This document shows positions 1 through 9,076 of a DNA stretch of 32,773 bases, in pieces (the stretch's first letter is position 1; each line of letters starts with the position of its first letter). A program made the translations under genes and the position numbers. The notes under the pieces are model-generated. The model was not told where the DNA came from and ran no database searches. It saw only the letters and a list, made by a program, of their open reading frames with translations. Source of the DNA: an uncultured Bacteroidales bacterium (GTDB lineage: Bacteria; Bacteroidota; Bacteroidia; Bacteroidales; Muribaculaceae); NCBI GenBank assembly GCA_947175535.1, contig CAMWNF010000014.1, positions 1 through 32,773 of the forward strand, written 5' to 3'.

Positions 1-177
1 AACATTAAGTTATAGACAGCATAACAAAGATAGAGAATACAGAAGAATACACATACCCATGCGATTCTTCGAACTTTCAACACATTATTCATATTATCAA
101 TTATTAAAACGCATAAAATATTTATCGTTTTTCGATATGCAAAATTATAATATTATTATCCATGATGAAAAACCGAC

Positions 178-200
178 ATTAATATTTAACAAATATTAAT
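178..200. repeat. Perfect AT-rich inverted repeat ATTAATATTT-AAC-AAATATTAAT upstream of the efflux operon
   Basis: 10-bp perfect arms (178-187, 191-200) with a 3-nt spacer; read directly. Confidence 0.85.
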
Positions 201-290
201 ATACGGTTAATATCCTCTCTATTATTCCAAATCGATATCATTATATATATAAGTCATTTTTCATCGTCATAATCGGGCGATTGGTCGAGT

Positions 291-325
291 TTTGATTGCT
301 TAATCGCGGCAAAATATTATATTTG
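291..325 (+). promoter_or_regulatory. Bacteroidetes-type promoter of the LytS/LytTR-efflux operon (TTG 296-298, N19, TATATTTG 318-325)
   Basis: Matches the TTTG/TTG-N19..21-TAnnTTTG pattern, 25 nt upstream of ATG 350. Confidence 0.7.
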
Positions 326-349
326 CATTTTAATCATCACAAGACCGCT

Positions 350-1465
350 ATGTATCAGTCAAACATCGATTCCGAGCCCGAACGCCAAAGGGTAAATATC
401 AATAAATTCTTAGCCCATCTGATAGTGATATCGATGCTCTTTCTTCTGCCTGAATTCATAATGGGATATGCAATCTTCTCCACCACCAATAAAGGCGTTG
501 ACGGCATTCAATGGCACATGTATGCCAAATCACTCATTTATATAGTAGTATTTTATATTGACTATTACTACATAATCAGCCATACCCTGACGCCCAAAGT
601 GAGACTATGGCGTTTTTTAATCTACAACATTCTCTTGCTAATCGGAGCTCTTGTAGTAAGCTATCTCTTATGGTACTTCTTCGTTTATCTGCCGCGCATG
701 GCTGAAATCGCCACACGACCGATACGCAATCCCGAAAAATTCCGTCTGATGTTTGTGTCGTCGATGCTCCGCGACGGTGTTATGGTGATTCTGACGGTTG
801 CTCTTGCCGTCGCTCTGCGTTTGTCTGACCATTGGTCTACACTTGAACGTCGCCGTAAAGACCTCGCATCCGAACAACGGGCGTCGGAACTAAAAAACCT
901 TAAAAGCCAGCTTAATCCTCATTTTCTTTTCAATACTCTTAATTCGATATACGCTCTCATTGAAATTGCACCTGCCGAAGCCCAGACAGCCGTGCATGAA
1001 TTGTCGCAGATGCTTCGTTACATGTTATATGAAACTCCGGCACAGGTCACGCTTGAACAGGAAACAGATTTTTCGCGCAATTATATTTCCCTGATGCAGT
1101 TGCGTTTAAGCAAAGGAATTGTAGAAACGCATATCAATCTCGACGGAATGGCTAAGGCTCCGATTGCTCCCCTGCTATTTATATCGCTGATTGAAAACGC
1201 ATTTAAGCATGGTAACACCGGAAACGACAAGGATAAAATCTCAATCGAAATAATCGCCAAAGATGATATAATCAGATGTCGGACTCACAATCGATTCGAT
1301 AATAAAACGGTTGTGGACCGTCAAGGTGGCATCGGCATAGCTAATCTCCGTCGCCGTCTATTACTGATTTACGGAGACCGTGCGTCTCTTTCTACAACAA
1401 TCGAAGGAGACACATACACAGCCTGTCTCGAAATTAAATTATCATCCGAAAATAAAAGGTCATGA
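350..1465 (+). CDS. LytS/YpdA-type sensor histidine kinase (membrane N-terminus, His_kinase domain)
   Basis: Motif LKSQLNPHFLFNTLNSIYAL, hydrophobic TM segments, C-terminal ATPase-like IENAFKHG and GGIGIANLRRRL. Start moved from ORF-track 296 (TTG) to ATG 350 because a promoter lies at 296-325. Confidence 0.93.
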   Translation: MYQSNIDSEPERQRVNINKFLAHLIVISMLFLLPEFIMGYAIFSTTNKGVDGIQWHMYAKSLIYIVVFYIDYYYIISHTLTPKVRLWRFLIYNILLLIGALVVSYLLWYFFVYLPRMAEIATRPIRNPEKFRLMFVSSMLRDGVMVILTVALAVALRLSDHWSTLERRRKDLASEQRASELKNLKSQLNPHFLFNTLNSIYALIEIAPAEAQTAVHELSQMLRYMLYETPAQVTLEQETDFSRNYISLMQLRLSKGIVETHINLDGMAKAPIAPLLFISLIENAFKHGNTGNDKDKISIEIIAKDDIIRCRTHNRFDNKTVVDRQGGIGIANLRRRLLLIYGDRASLSTTIEGDTYTACLEIKLSSENKRS

Positions 1466-2148
1466 ATGAGCTGAGATGCATAGTCGTTGATGATGAACCC
1501 CTCGCATGTCGTCTGATTGCTTCGTATGTCGAGCGTACAAACAAACTGAAACTATGCGGTGCATTTACGTCTGCCAATCAAGCTCTTGAAGCAATAACTA
1601 ACGAACAGCCCGATATTGCGTTCCTCGATATTCAGATGCCGGGCATAAGCGGCATAGAACTGGCAAAACGCATTCCACAGAATACGCGTGTAGTCTTTAC
1701 GACGGCTTATCCCGACTTCGCCATAGAAGGTTTCAAAGTCAACGCTCTGCATTACCTATTAAAACCTGTCAGTTACGAAGAATTTCTTGAGGCGGTGGAA
1801 CGCGCGTCGCTGTCACACATCGACACCGCACGTTATATCAATGTAAAAAGTGAATATCGTCTGATACGCATTAATATTGACGAAATCCTCTATATCGAAG
1901 GTCTTAAAGACTATATAAAGATATATATTTCGGGCGAACAAAGACCGATACTTACGCTTATGAGTCTTAAATCCATTGAATCAATGTTACCTGCCAAAAG
2001 TTTTATGAGGGTTCACCGTTCGTTCATTGCCAACACAGATAGAATAAAGGTGTTGGAGCAGGGAAAAATCGTTTATGGTGAAGCACGTGTGCCCGTATCC
2101 GACAATTGCAGACAGGCTCTTATCGAAAGACTGCAAAATATGCCATGA
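1462..2148 (+). CDS. LytTR-family response regulator
   Basis: Receiver domain (VDDEPLA, DIQMPGISGIELA, LKPVSYEEF) plus LytTR domain (ILYIEGLKDYIKIYI, FMRVHRSFIAN). Start overlaps the upstream stop (ATGA). Confidence 0.95.
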   Translation: MNELRCIVVDDEPLACRLIASYVERTNKLKLCGAFTSANQALEAITNEQPDIAFLDIQMPGISGIELAKRIPQNTRVVFTTAYPDFAIEGFKVNALHYLLKPVSYEEFLEAVERASLSHIDTARYINVKSEYRLIRINIDEILYIEGLKDYIKIYISGEQRPILTLMSLKSIESMLPAKSFMRVHRSFIANTDRIKVLEQGKIVYGEARVPVSDNCRQALIERLQNMP

Positions 2149-2221
2149 TATAACAAACCATCCATCCATTATCCGTGTTATTTATTACAGATATTATTTA
2201 CTCAACATTCATCACTCAATA

Positions 2222-3427
2222 ATGAAAAAACTTTCCACTCCTATTAAATCAAACGGAGCGATACTGAAGACATTAAAACGAAAAAGTGTATGGCTTCCCG
2301 CCATCATATTGATTATAACAGCGATAGTCCTCATTATCGTCTTTCATCGCCCTCATGTCGAGACGGCACCCCTCCCTACAGTTGAAGTAGAAGAAGTGGA
2401 AGTTGATGATATAAACATATATGGTGAATTTGTCGGACGCATTCGCGCCCAGCAGTTCGTCGAGATACGTGCCCGAGTGGAAGGATATCTCGAATCCATG
2501 CTTTTCTCTGAGGGAACATATATCAAAAAAGGTCAGACACTCTTTATTATTGACCCCAGAGTATACCGCGCAAATGCAGAAAAAGCTAAAGCCAAGCTGA
2601 ATAAGGCTCGTGCCGTAGCTCAGAAAGCAGAACGTGACCTCGAACGTATCCGCCCTCTATATGAACAGAACGCCGCTTCACAGCTTGACTTCGACAACGC
2701 TAAGGCCGCATATGAAACAGCTACTGCTGATGTTATTGTTGCCGAGGCGGAACTAACTCAGGCTGAACTGACTTTGGGATATACCGCAGTCGAGTCACCT
2801 ATTTCAGGATATATTTCCGAACGAGTTGCCGATATAGGCACACTTGTCGGTCCCGGTGGTAAATCATTGTTGGCTACCGTCGTGAAAAGCGACACCGTAA
2901 GAGTCGACTTCTCCATGACATCACTTGACTATCTCAGAAGCAAGTCGCGCAATGTCAATTTCGGACAGAACGACAGTTCACGCACATGGGACCCCTACGT
3001 GACTGTGACTCTTGCCGACGGCTCGGCTTATCCTCACCGCGGGCTTGTCGATTTCGCCGACCCGCAGGTCGACCCCAAGACAGGCACATTCTCTGTGCGC
3101 GCCGAAATGCCTAACCCCGACCGCGCGCTTTTGCCGGGACAGTTCACCAAAGTCAAACTGCTCATGGACATCCGCGAAGATGCTATCGCTGTCCCCACAA
3201 AGGCTATCGAAATTGAAAAAGGTGGAGCATATATCTACGTTGTTCGCCCAGACAGCATCGTCGAACGTCGTTTCGTCGAAACCGGTCCCGAACTCGAAAA
3301 CACAATAGTTATCGAGCGCGGACTTGCTCCCGGTGAAGACATTGTCACTGAAGGCTATCACAAACTGAAGCATGGCATGAAGGTAGCACCGGTTATCTCT
3401 AAACCAGTTTCCAATTCCATAAACTGA
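2222..3427 (+). CDS. RND efflux periplasmic adaptor (membrane fusion protein, AcrA/MexA-like)
   Basis: EFVGRIRAQQFVEIRARVEGYLESMLFSEGTYIKKGQTLFIIDPRVY, typical MFP sequence. ORF-track start 2075 lies inside the response-regulator gene; ATG 2222 precedes MKKLSTPIKS and a TM segment. Confidence 0.93.
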   Translation: MKKLSTPIKSNGAILKTLKRKSVWLPAIILIITAIVLIIVFHRPHVETAPLPTVEVEEVEVDDINIYGEFVGRIRAQQFVEIRARVEGYLESMLFSEGTYIKKGQTLFIIDPRVYRANAEKAKAKLNKARAVAQKAERDLERIRPLYEQNAASQLDFDNAKAAYETATADVIVAEAELTQAELTLGYTAVESPISGYISERVADIGTLVGPGGKSLLATVVKSDTVRVDFSMTSLDYLRSKSRNVNFGQNDSSRTWDPYVTVTLADGSAYPHRGLVDFADPQVDPKTGTFSVRAEMPNPDRALLPGQFTKVKLLMDIREDAIAVPTKAIEIEKGGAYIYVVRPDSIVERRFVETGPELENTIVIERGLAPGEDIVTEGYHKLKHGMKVAPVISKPVSNSIN

Positions 3428-3445
3428 TAACTGGCGCAGACAAAC

Positions 3446-6400
3446 ATGAAAAAGAACTTTTTTCTCGACCACCCGGTTTTCTCGATTGTCCTGTCGATTG
3501 TTATTGTCATCGTCGGCGGCATCGGACTATTCATGCTGCCTGTTGACCAATATCCTCAGATTGTTCCGCCGGTAGTCAAAATCAGCGCGAGCTATCCCGG
3601 AGCCGACGCAATGACGGTCACTCAAGCTGTCGCAACGCCGATTGAACAAGAATTGAACGGTACGCCGGGTATGATTTACATGTCCTCGTCAAGTTCCAAC
3701 TCCGGAGGTTTTACCGCCCTTGTCACTTTCGACATCGCAACTGACCCGGAACTTGCTGCCGTCGACATCCAGAACCGTATTAAAAAAGCAGAGAGCAGAC
3801 TTCCCGCCGAAGTTGTCCAGAACGGTATCTCAGTTGAAAAAGAGACAGCCACCAAGTTGATGACGATTACCATTCTGTCTGACGACCCCAAATTCGACGA
3901 GATATATCTCAGTAACTACGCAACACTTTATGTAGTCGACCTGCTGAGACGTATTCCAGGCGTAGGCAGCATCAGTAATGTCGGCAGCCGCTACTACGCT
4001 ATGCAGCTTTGGGTCGAGCCCGACAAACTCGCCGATATGGGGCTGACAGTCAAAGACCTGCAGAACGCTTTGAAAGACCAGAACCGCGAGTCAGCTGCCG
4101 GTGTGCTCGGACAGGCACCTATCGAAGGAATTGACCGAACGGTGCCTATTGTCGCTCGTGGTCGCCTGTCATCGGTTTCAGAGTTTGAGAATATCGTTCT
4201 TCGCGCTACTGACGATGGCTCTCTTATCAGAATGAAAGATGTTGCCAGAGTCTCACTTGAGGCTTCGTCATACTCAACCGAAAGTGGCATCAACGGCGGA
4301 AATGCAGCTGTGCTCAACATTACAATGCTCCCGGGAGCTAACGCAATCGACGTTGCCGAACGTGTAAAAGCGGCAATGGACGAAATCAGTCAGTCGTTCC
4401 CCGAAGGTATATCTTATGAGATACCCTTCGACATGACCACCTACATATCAGAGTCCATCCATCATGTCTACCGCACCTTCTTCGAGGCATTGATTCTTGT
4501 GATTCTCGTTGTCTTTCTGTCACTTCAGAATTGGAGGGCTACTCTCATCCCGGTCATCGCCGTACCAATCTCTCTTATCGGCACATTCGGCGTAATGCTC
4601 GTATTCGGCTTTTCGCTTAACATGCTCACTCTTCTCGGCTTGATTCTTGCTATCGGCATCGTTGTCGACGATGCGATTGTAGTCGTAGAGAACGTCGACC
4701 GAATAATGAATAAAGAACGTGTCAGTGCACCCGAAGCCACCCGTCTTGCCATGACAAACCTCGGGTCTGCACTAATAGCCATGTCACTCGTGCTTTGCGC
4801 GGTGTTTGTGCCGGTCAGCTTCCTGCCGGGAATCACAGGTCAGCTTTACCGTCAGTTCACGATTACCATTGCCGTATCGGTGATTATATCGACAATTGTC
4901 GCCATCACCCTTTCTCCGGTCATGTGCGCTATGCTGCTCAAACCCGAAAAAGGACACAGAAAAGCAAAAATATTCCGTCTGATAAACCTTTGGCTCAACA
5001 AGGGTAACAAATATTATGGCGGTCGCATCTCCGCAGCACTTGCTAAGCCGAAGCGAATGTATCTTGCCTTCGGTCTCGCGCTGATTGCCATATGGGGCAT
5101 GAACCGACTGATGCCTCAAAGTTTCATGTCGCCCGAAGACCAGGGATATTTCACCGTGGAACTTGAACTACCTGAAGGTGCTACACTCGAACGAACCCGC
5201 GCAGTCACAGACCGGGCAATTGAATATCTTAACGAGGACCCTGATATAGAATATGTGCTCAATGTCACCGGCTCATCGTCACGGACAGGTACAAACCAGA
5301 GCCGAAGCACATTGACAGTCATTCTGAAACCATGGGACGAACGTCATACGACCGACATCAATAAAGTCAAGGAACGAATTCGCCGCGACCTTGCCGCTTA
5401 TCCCGAAAGCAAGGTATATATATTCTCACCGCCTATTATTCCCGGTCTTGGCACCTCAGGCGGCTTTGAAATGGTTCTTGAAGCGCGTGGTGAAGCTACA
5501 TACTCTGATTTGCAAGCGGCTGTCGACACCCTTATGACACATGCAGAAGAGTATCCGGCATTTTCAGATTTATCTACATCGATGCAGGGTGAGATTCCTC
5601 AGCTATATTTTGACGTAGACCGCGACAAAGCCCAGATGCAGGGTGTACCGCTGAGCGATATTTTCTCGACCATGAAAGCTTTCACAGGGTCAATATACGT
5701 TAATGACTTCAATATGTTCAACCGAATTTACCGCGTATATATTCAGGCTGAAGCTCCATACCGTGCTACCCGTGAAGACCTGAACCTGTTCTTTGTCAGA
5801 AGTGCCTCGGGAGCTATGATACCGGTGACCTCACTTGGAAATACACAATATACAACAGGTCCCGGCACAATAAAACGCTTTAACATGTTCAACTCGGCGA
5901 CCATTTCCGGAGAAGCGGCACACGGCTACAGCACCGGAGAGGCGATGGAGTCGCTCGAAGAACTCGCCGCACAATATCTCCCGTCTAACATAGGCGTCGA
6001 ATGGAGCGGTCTGTCATATCAGCAGAAACATGAATCAGGCAATACAGGCATAGTTCTCGGACTCGCCCTCCTTTTTGTGTTCCTTGTGCTTGCTGCTCTT
6101 TATGAAAGCTGGGCTGTGCCTTTAGCAGTAATACTTTCCCTCCCTATAGCTGGCGTCGGAGCATATCTCGGCATATGGATTTGCGGACTGGAAAACAACG
6201 TTTACTTCCAGATTGGACTTGTCATGCTTATCGGACTCGTTGCTAAAAACGCCATTCTCATCGTAGAATTCGCTAAGGAAGGTGTCGATTCGGGCATGGA
6301 TGCAGTCAAAGCCGCTTTGCATGCCGCTCAGTTGCGTTTCCGCCCTATCGTCATGACTTCTCTCGCCTTCATGCTCGGTCTGCTACCGCTGGTTCTGGCG

Positions 6401-6559
6401 TCAGGACCAGGCTCCGCTGCCCGTCGCGATATAGGCACAGGAGTATTTTTCGGTATGCTGGTCGCTATTACAGTCGGCATAATCTTTGTACCGTTCTTCT
6501 TTGTCGCGGTTTTCAAAGCCAAAGAAAAACTGAAAAGTAAAAAAGCCTTGAAGTCATGA
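3446..6559 (+). CDS. RND efflux permease, HAE1/AcrB-like
   Basis: 1037 aa; FFLDHPVFSIVLSIVIVIVGGI N-terminus, GIVVDDAIVVVENVDR proton-relay motif, VAKNAILIVEFA. Confidence 0.97.
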   Translation: MKKNFFLDHPVFSIVLSIVIVIVGGIGLFMLPVDQYPQIVPPVVKISASYPGADAMTVTQAVATPIEQELNGTPGMIYMSSSSSNSGGFTALVTFDIATDPELAAVDIQNRIKKAESRLPAEVVQNGISVEKETATKLMTITILSDDPKFDEIYLSNYATLYVVDLLRRIPGVGSISNVGSRYYAMQLWVEPDKLADMGLTVKDLQNALKDQNRESAAGVLGQAPIEGIDRTVPIVARGRLSSVSEFENIVLRATDDGSLIRMKDVARVSLEASSYSTESGINGGNAAVLNITMLPGANAIDVAERVKAAMDEISQSFPEGISYEIPFDMTTYISESIHHVYRTFFEALILVILVVFLSLQNWRATLIPVIAVPISLIGTFGVMLVFGFSLNMLTLLGLILAIGIVVDDAIVVVENVDRIMNKERVSAPEATRLAMTNLGSALIAMSLVLCAVFVPVSFLPGITGQLYRQFTITIAVSVIISTIVAITLSPVMCAMLLKPEKGHRKAKIFRLINLWLNKGNKYYGGRISAALAKPKRMYLAFGLALIAIWGMNRLMPQSFMSPEDQGYFTVELELPEGATLERTRAVTDRAIEYLNEDPDIEYVLNVTGSSSRTGTNQSRSTLTVILKPWDERHTTDINKVKERIRRDLAAYPESKVYIFSPPIIPGLGTSGGFEMVLEARGEATYSDLQAAVDTLMTHAEEYPAFSDLSTSMQGEIPQLYFDVDRDKAQMQGVPLSDIFSTMKAFTGSIYVNDFNMFNRIYRVYIQAEAPYRATREDLNLFFVRSASGAMIPVTSLGNTQYTTGPGTIKRFNMFNSATISGEAAHGYSTGEAMESLEELAAQYLPSNIGVEWSGLSYQQKHESGNTGIVLGLALLFVFLVLAALYESWAVPLAVILSLPIAGVGAYLGIWICGLENNVYFQIGLVMLIGLVAKNAILIVEFAKEGVDSGMDAVKAALHAAQLRFRPIVMTSLAFMLGLLPLVLASGPGSAARRDIGTGVFFGMLVAITVGIIFVPFFFVAVFKAKEKLKSKKALKS

Positions 6560-7959
6560 ATAAAATTAACAGACATATTTCAATCGCTATCTTTGCGGTT
6601 GCCGTTGCAGGGGTGACATTCAGTTCGTGTTCAGGCACTAAAAACCTGCGTAAACCCTCACTCGCCCTACCTGAGGAAATCGTAGCCGGAGCCAATGATT
6701 CATTATCATATTCCGATATGTCATGGTGGGAATATTACACAGACCCGACACTGAAATCTCTTATAAGCCGGGCACTTGAAAATAACCGCGACATGCTCTC
6801 CGCTGCCGCAAAAGTCGAGGAACTACGTCAGCTCTACGGCATAGAAAAACTAAATTATACTCCTGTAGTAAGTGGCATTGTTGGCGGCACACGTGAAACC
6901 AATGACTACTATGGTGAAAGCTTCAAAGGAGACCCTGAACTGAGTGTCAAGGCGACAATCAGTTGGGAAGCTGACCTCTGGGGCTCCTTGAGTCACGCCA
7001 AAAGGAAAGCCGGCGCACAATATCGTGCATCGGTCGAAGATATGCGCGCCATGCAGATGACCATAGTCGCTGAAGTCGCGTCGGCATATTTCAGCATCGT
7101 AGCTCTCGAAAACGAGTTGAACATTGTCAAAATGACACTTTCCACCCGGCAGCAGGCTCTCGAAAAGGCGAAGTTGCGTTTCGAAGGTGGTTTGACGTCG
7201 GAAACAGTCTATCAGCAGGCGCAGGTAGAGTACGCCACGACCGCTGCAATAGTTCCTAATCTTGAGCAACGCATTCAGGTATCCAAAAATGCACTCTCCT
7301 TGCTTTTAGGAGCATTCCCCGGCGAAAAATTCGACCTTTCGACTGCTCATCTTGACGAGCGGCTCCCCGCCAACGTACCTATAGGATTACCTTCCACCCT
7401 CCTCGAACGCCGCCCCGACATTCGCGCTGCCGAACAGCGGCTTAAAGCAGCCATGTCTAACTGCGGCATTGCCTATGCCAATCAGTTTCCTAAAATAAGA
7501 ATCGCACTGACCGGTGGCTGGGAAAACGACGAAATCACCAACCTCTTCAAATCGCCATTCACCTATCTATTAGGTAATATAACCGGTACTATTTTCGATT
7601 TCGGGAGGAATAAACGTAAATACAAAGCTTCGATTGCCGTTTACGACCAGGCGAGACTCGCTTATGAAAAATGTGTGCTCAATGCCTTCCGCGAAGTCAA
7701 CGATGCGGTTATCACATACCGGAAACTGCGCGAAACAGCTACACTTCGGTCCGATTTGCGTGACGCGGCGCTTAAATATGTCGAACTCGCCAACATTCAA
7801 TATCTTGCCGGTACTCTTAATTATATAGATGTCCTTGATGCACAACGTCGTTATTTCGACGCGCGTGTCAGCCTAAGCAACGCCGTGCGCGACGAATATC
7901 TTGCACTTGTCAATCTTTACAAAGTGCTTGGTGGAGGCTGGACCATTGAAAATCGATAA
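6556..7959 (+). CDS. TolC/OprM-type outer-membrane efflux lipoprotein (NodT-like)
   Basis: Lipobox-like FSSC, PDIRAAEQRLKAAMSNCGIAYANQFP, GTLNYIDVLDAQRRYFDAR. ATGA overlap with permease stop. Confidence 0.95.
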   Translation: MNKINRHISIAIFAVAVAGVTFSSCSGTKNLRKPSLALPEEIVAGANDSLSYSDMSWWEYYTDPTLKSLISRALENNRDMLSAAAKVEELRQLYGIEKLNYTPVVSGIVGGTRETNDYYGESFKGDPELSVKATISWEADLWGSLSHAKRKAGAQYRASVEDMRAMQMTIVAEVASAYFSIVALENELNIVKMTLSTRQQALEKAKLRFEGGLTSETVYQQAQVEYATTAAIVPNLEQRIQVSKNALSLLLGAFPGEKFDLSTAHLDERLPANVPIGLPSTLLERRPDIRAAEQRLKAAMSNCGIAYANQFPKIRIALTGGWENDEITNLFKSPFTYLLGNITGTIFDFGRNKRKYKASIAVYDQARLAYEKCVLNAFREVNDAVITYRKLRETATLRSDLRDAALKYVELANIQYLAGTLNYIDVLDAQRRYFDARVSLSNAVRDEYLALVNLYKVLGGGWTIENR

Positions 7960-8014
7960 TTTTTATTTCTGATTTGTTATATAACCAAATATCAACTTCT
8001 AAATATTAACCAAA

Positions 8015-9016
8015 ATGGAATTACTATCACAAGACAAACTCACAATCGTCGGCGCAGCCGGCATGATTGGTTCAAACATGGCTCAGACAGCTATGATGAT
8101 GCACCTCACCCCCAACATTTGTCTTTACGACCCCTATGCTCCCGGTCTTGAAGGTGTTGTTGAAGAACTCCGTCACTGCGGTTTCGAAGGTGTCAATCTG
8201 ACTTACACTTCAGACATAGCCGAAGCCCTCAAAGACGCAAAATATGTTGTCAGCTCAGGTGGAGCAGCCCGTAAAGCGGGTATGACACGCGAAGACCTAC
8301 TCAAAGGCAACGCACAGATTGCTGGAGATTTCGGTAAGGCTGTTCGTCAATATTGTCCTGATGTCAAACATGTTGTTGTGATTTTCAATCCTGCCGACAT
8401 CACCGGTCTTATCACCCTGCTCTACTCAGGTCTTAAACCCTCACAGGTTTCTACTCTCGCAGCCCTCGACAGTACACGTCTGCGCAGCGAACTCGCAAAA
8501 TATTTCAAGATTTCCCCTGATAAAATAAAGGGCGCACGCACCTATGGCGGTCACGGCGAACAGATGGCTGTATTCGCTTCTTCTGTAACCGTCGCCAACC
8601 AGCCCCTCATCCACCTCATCAACACCGGCAAACTTCCTGCTGCCGATTGGGCGGAAATTCAGCAGAAGGTTATTCAAGGCGGAAAGAACATCATCGACCT
8701 GCGCGGTCGTTCATCATTCCAAAGCCCGGCATACGTGTCTATAGAAATGATTGCGGCTGCTATGGGTGGCAAGCCTTTCACATGGCCTGTCGGCACATAT
8801 GTAAATGATGACGAATTTAAGCACATCATGATGGCATGTGAGACCACTATCACTGCCGACGGTATCACCCGCAAACCGTTCAGCGGCACACCCGAGGAAA
8901 TGAAAGAACTCCATAAGAGCTATCAGCACCTCTGCAAGCTCCGCGACGAAGTAATCGAAATGGGAGTCCTTCCCAAAATCGCCGACTGGCACAAACTCAA
9001 TCCCAACATCGACTGA
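8015..9016 (+). CDS. mdh: Malate dehydrogenase (LDH/MDH superfamily)
   Basis: Rossmann GAAGMIGSNMAQ, IFNPADITG, LDSTRLRSELA, GGHGEQMAVF. Confidence 0.9.
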   Translation: MELLSQDKLTIVGAAGMIGSNMAQTAMMMHLTPNICLYDPYAPGLEGVVEELRHCGFEGVNLTYTSDIAEALKDAKYVVSSGGAARKAGMTREDLLKGNAQIAGDFGKAVRQYCPDVKHVVVIFNPADITGLITLLYSGLKPSQVSTLAALDSTRLRSELAKYFKISPDKIKGARTYGGHGEQMAVFASSVTVANQPLIHLINTGKLPAADWAEIQQKVIQGGKNIIDLRGRSSFQSPAYVSIEMIAAAMGGKPFTWPVGTYVNDDEFKHIMMACETTITADGITRKPFSGTPEEMKELHKSYQHLCKLRDEVIEMGVLPKIADWHKLNPNID

Positions 9017-9041
9017 TTTTATCAATCATAAAACAATCTCG

Positions 9042-9075
9042 GAAGCCGTGTCATTTGCAACGCGGCTTCTTTTTA
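9042..9075 (+). terminator. Intrinsic terminator downstream of malate dehydrogenase
   Basis: GAAGCCGTGT-CATTTGCA-ACGCGGCTTC (10 bp with one G-U) followed by TTTTTATT. Confidence 0.8.
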
Positions 9076-9076
9076 T

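Noticed and set aside
25-32. TATCTTFG-like minus-strand -7 box (CAAAGATA) reading off the left edge
   Set aside because: A single 8-nt match (read as TATCTTTG on the minus strand) without a clear -33 partner, and the gene it would serve is outside the window.
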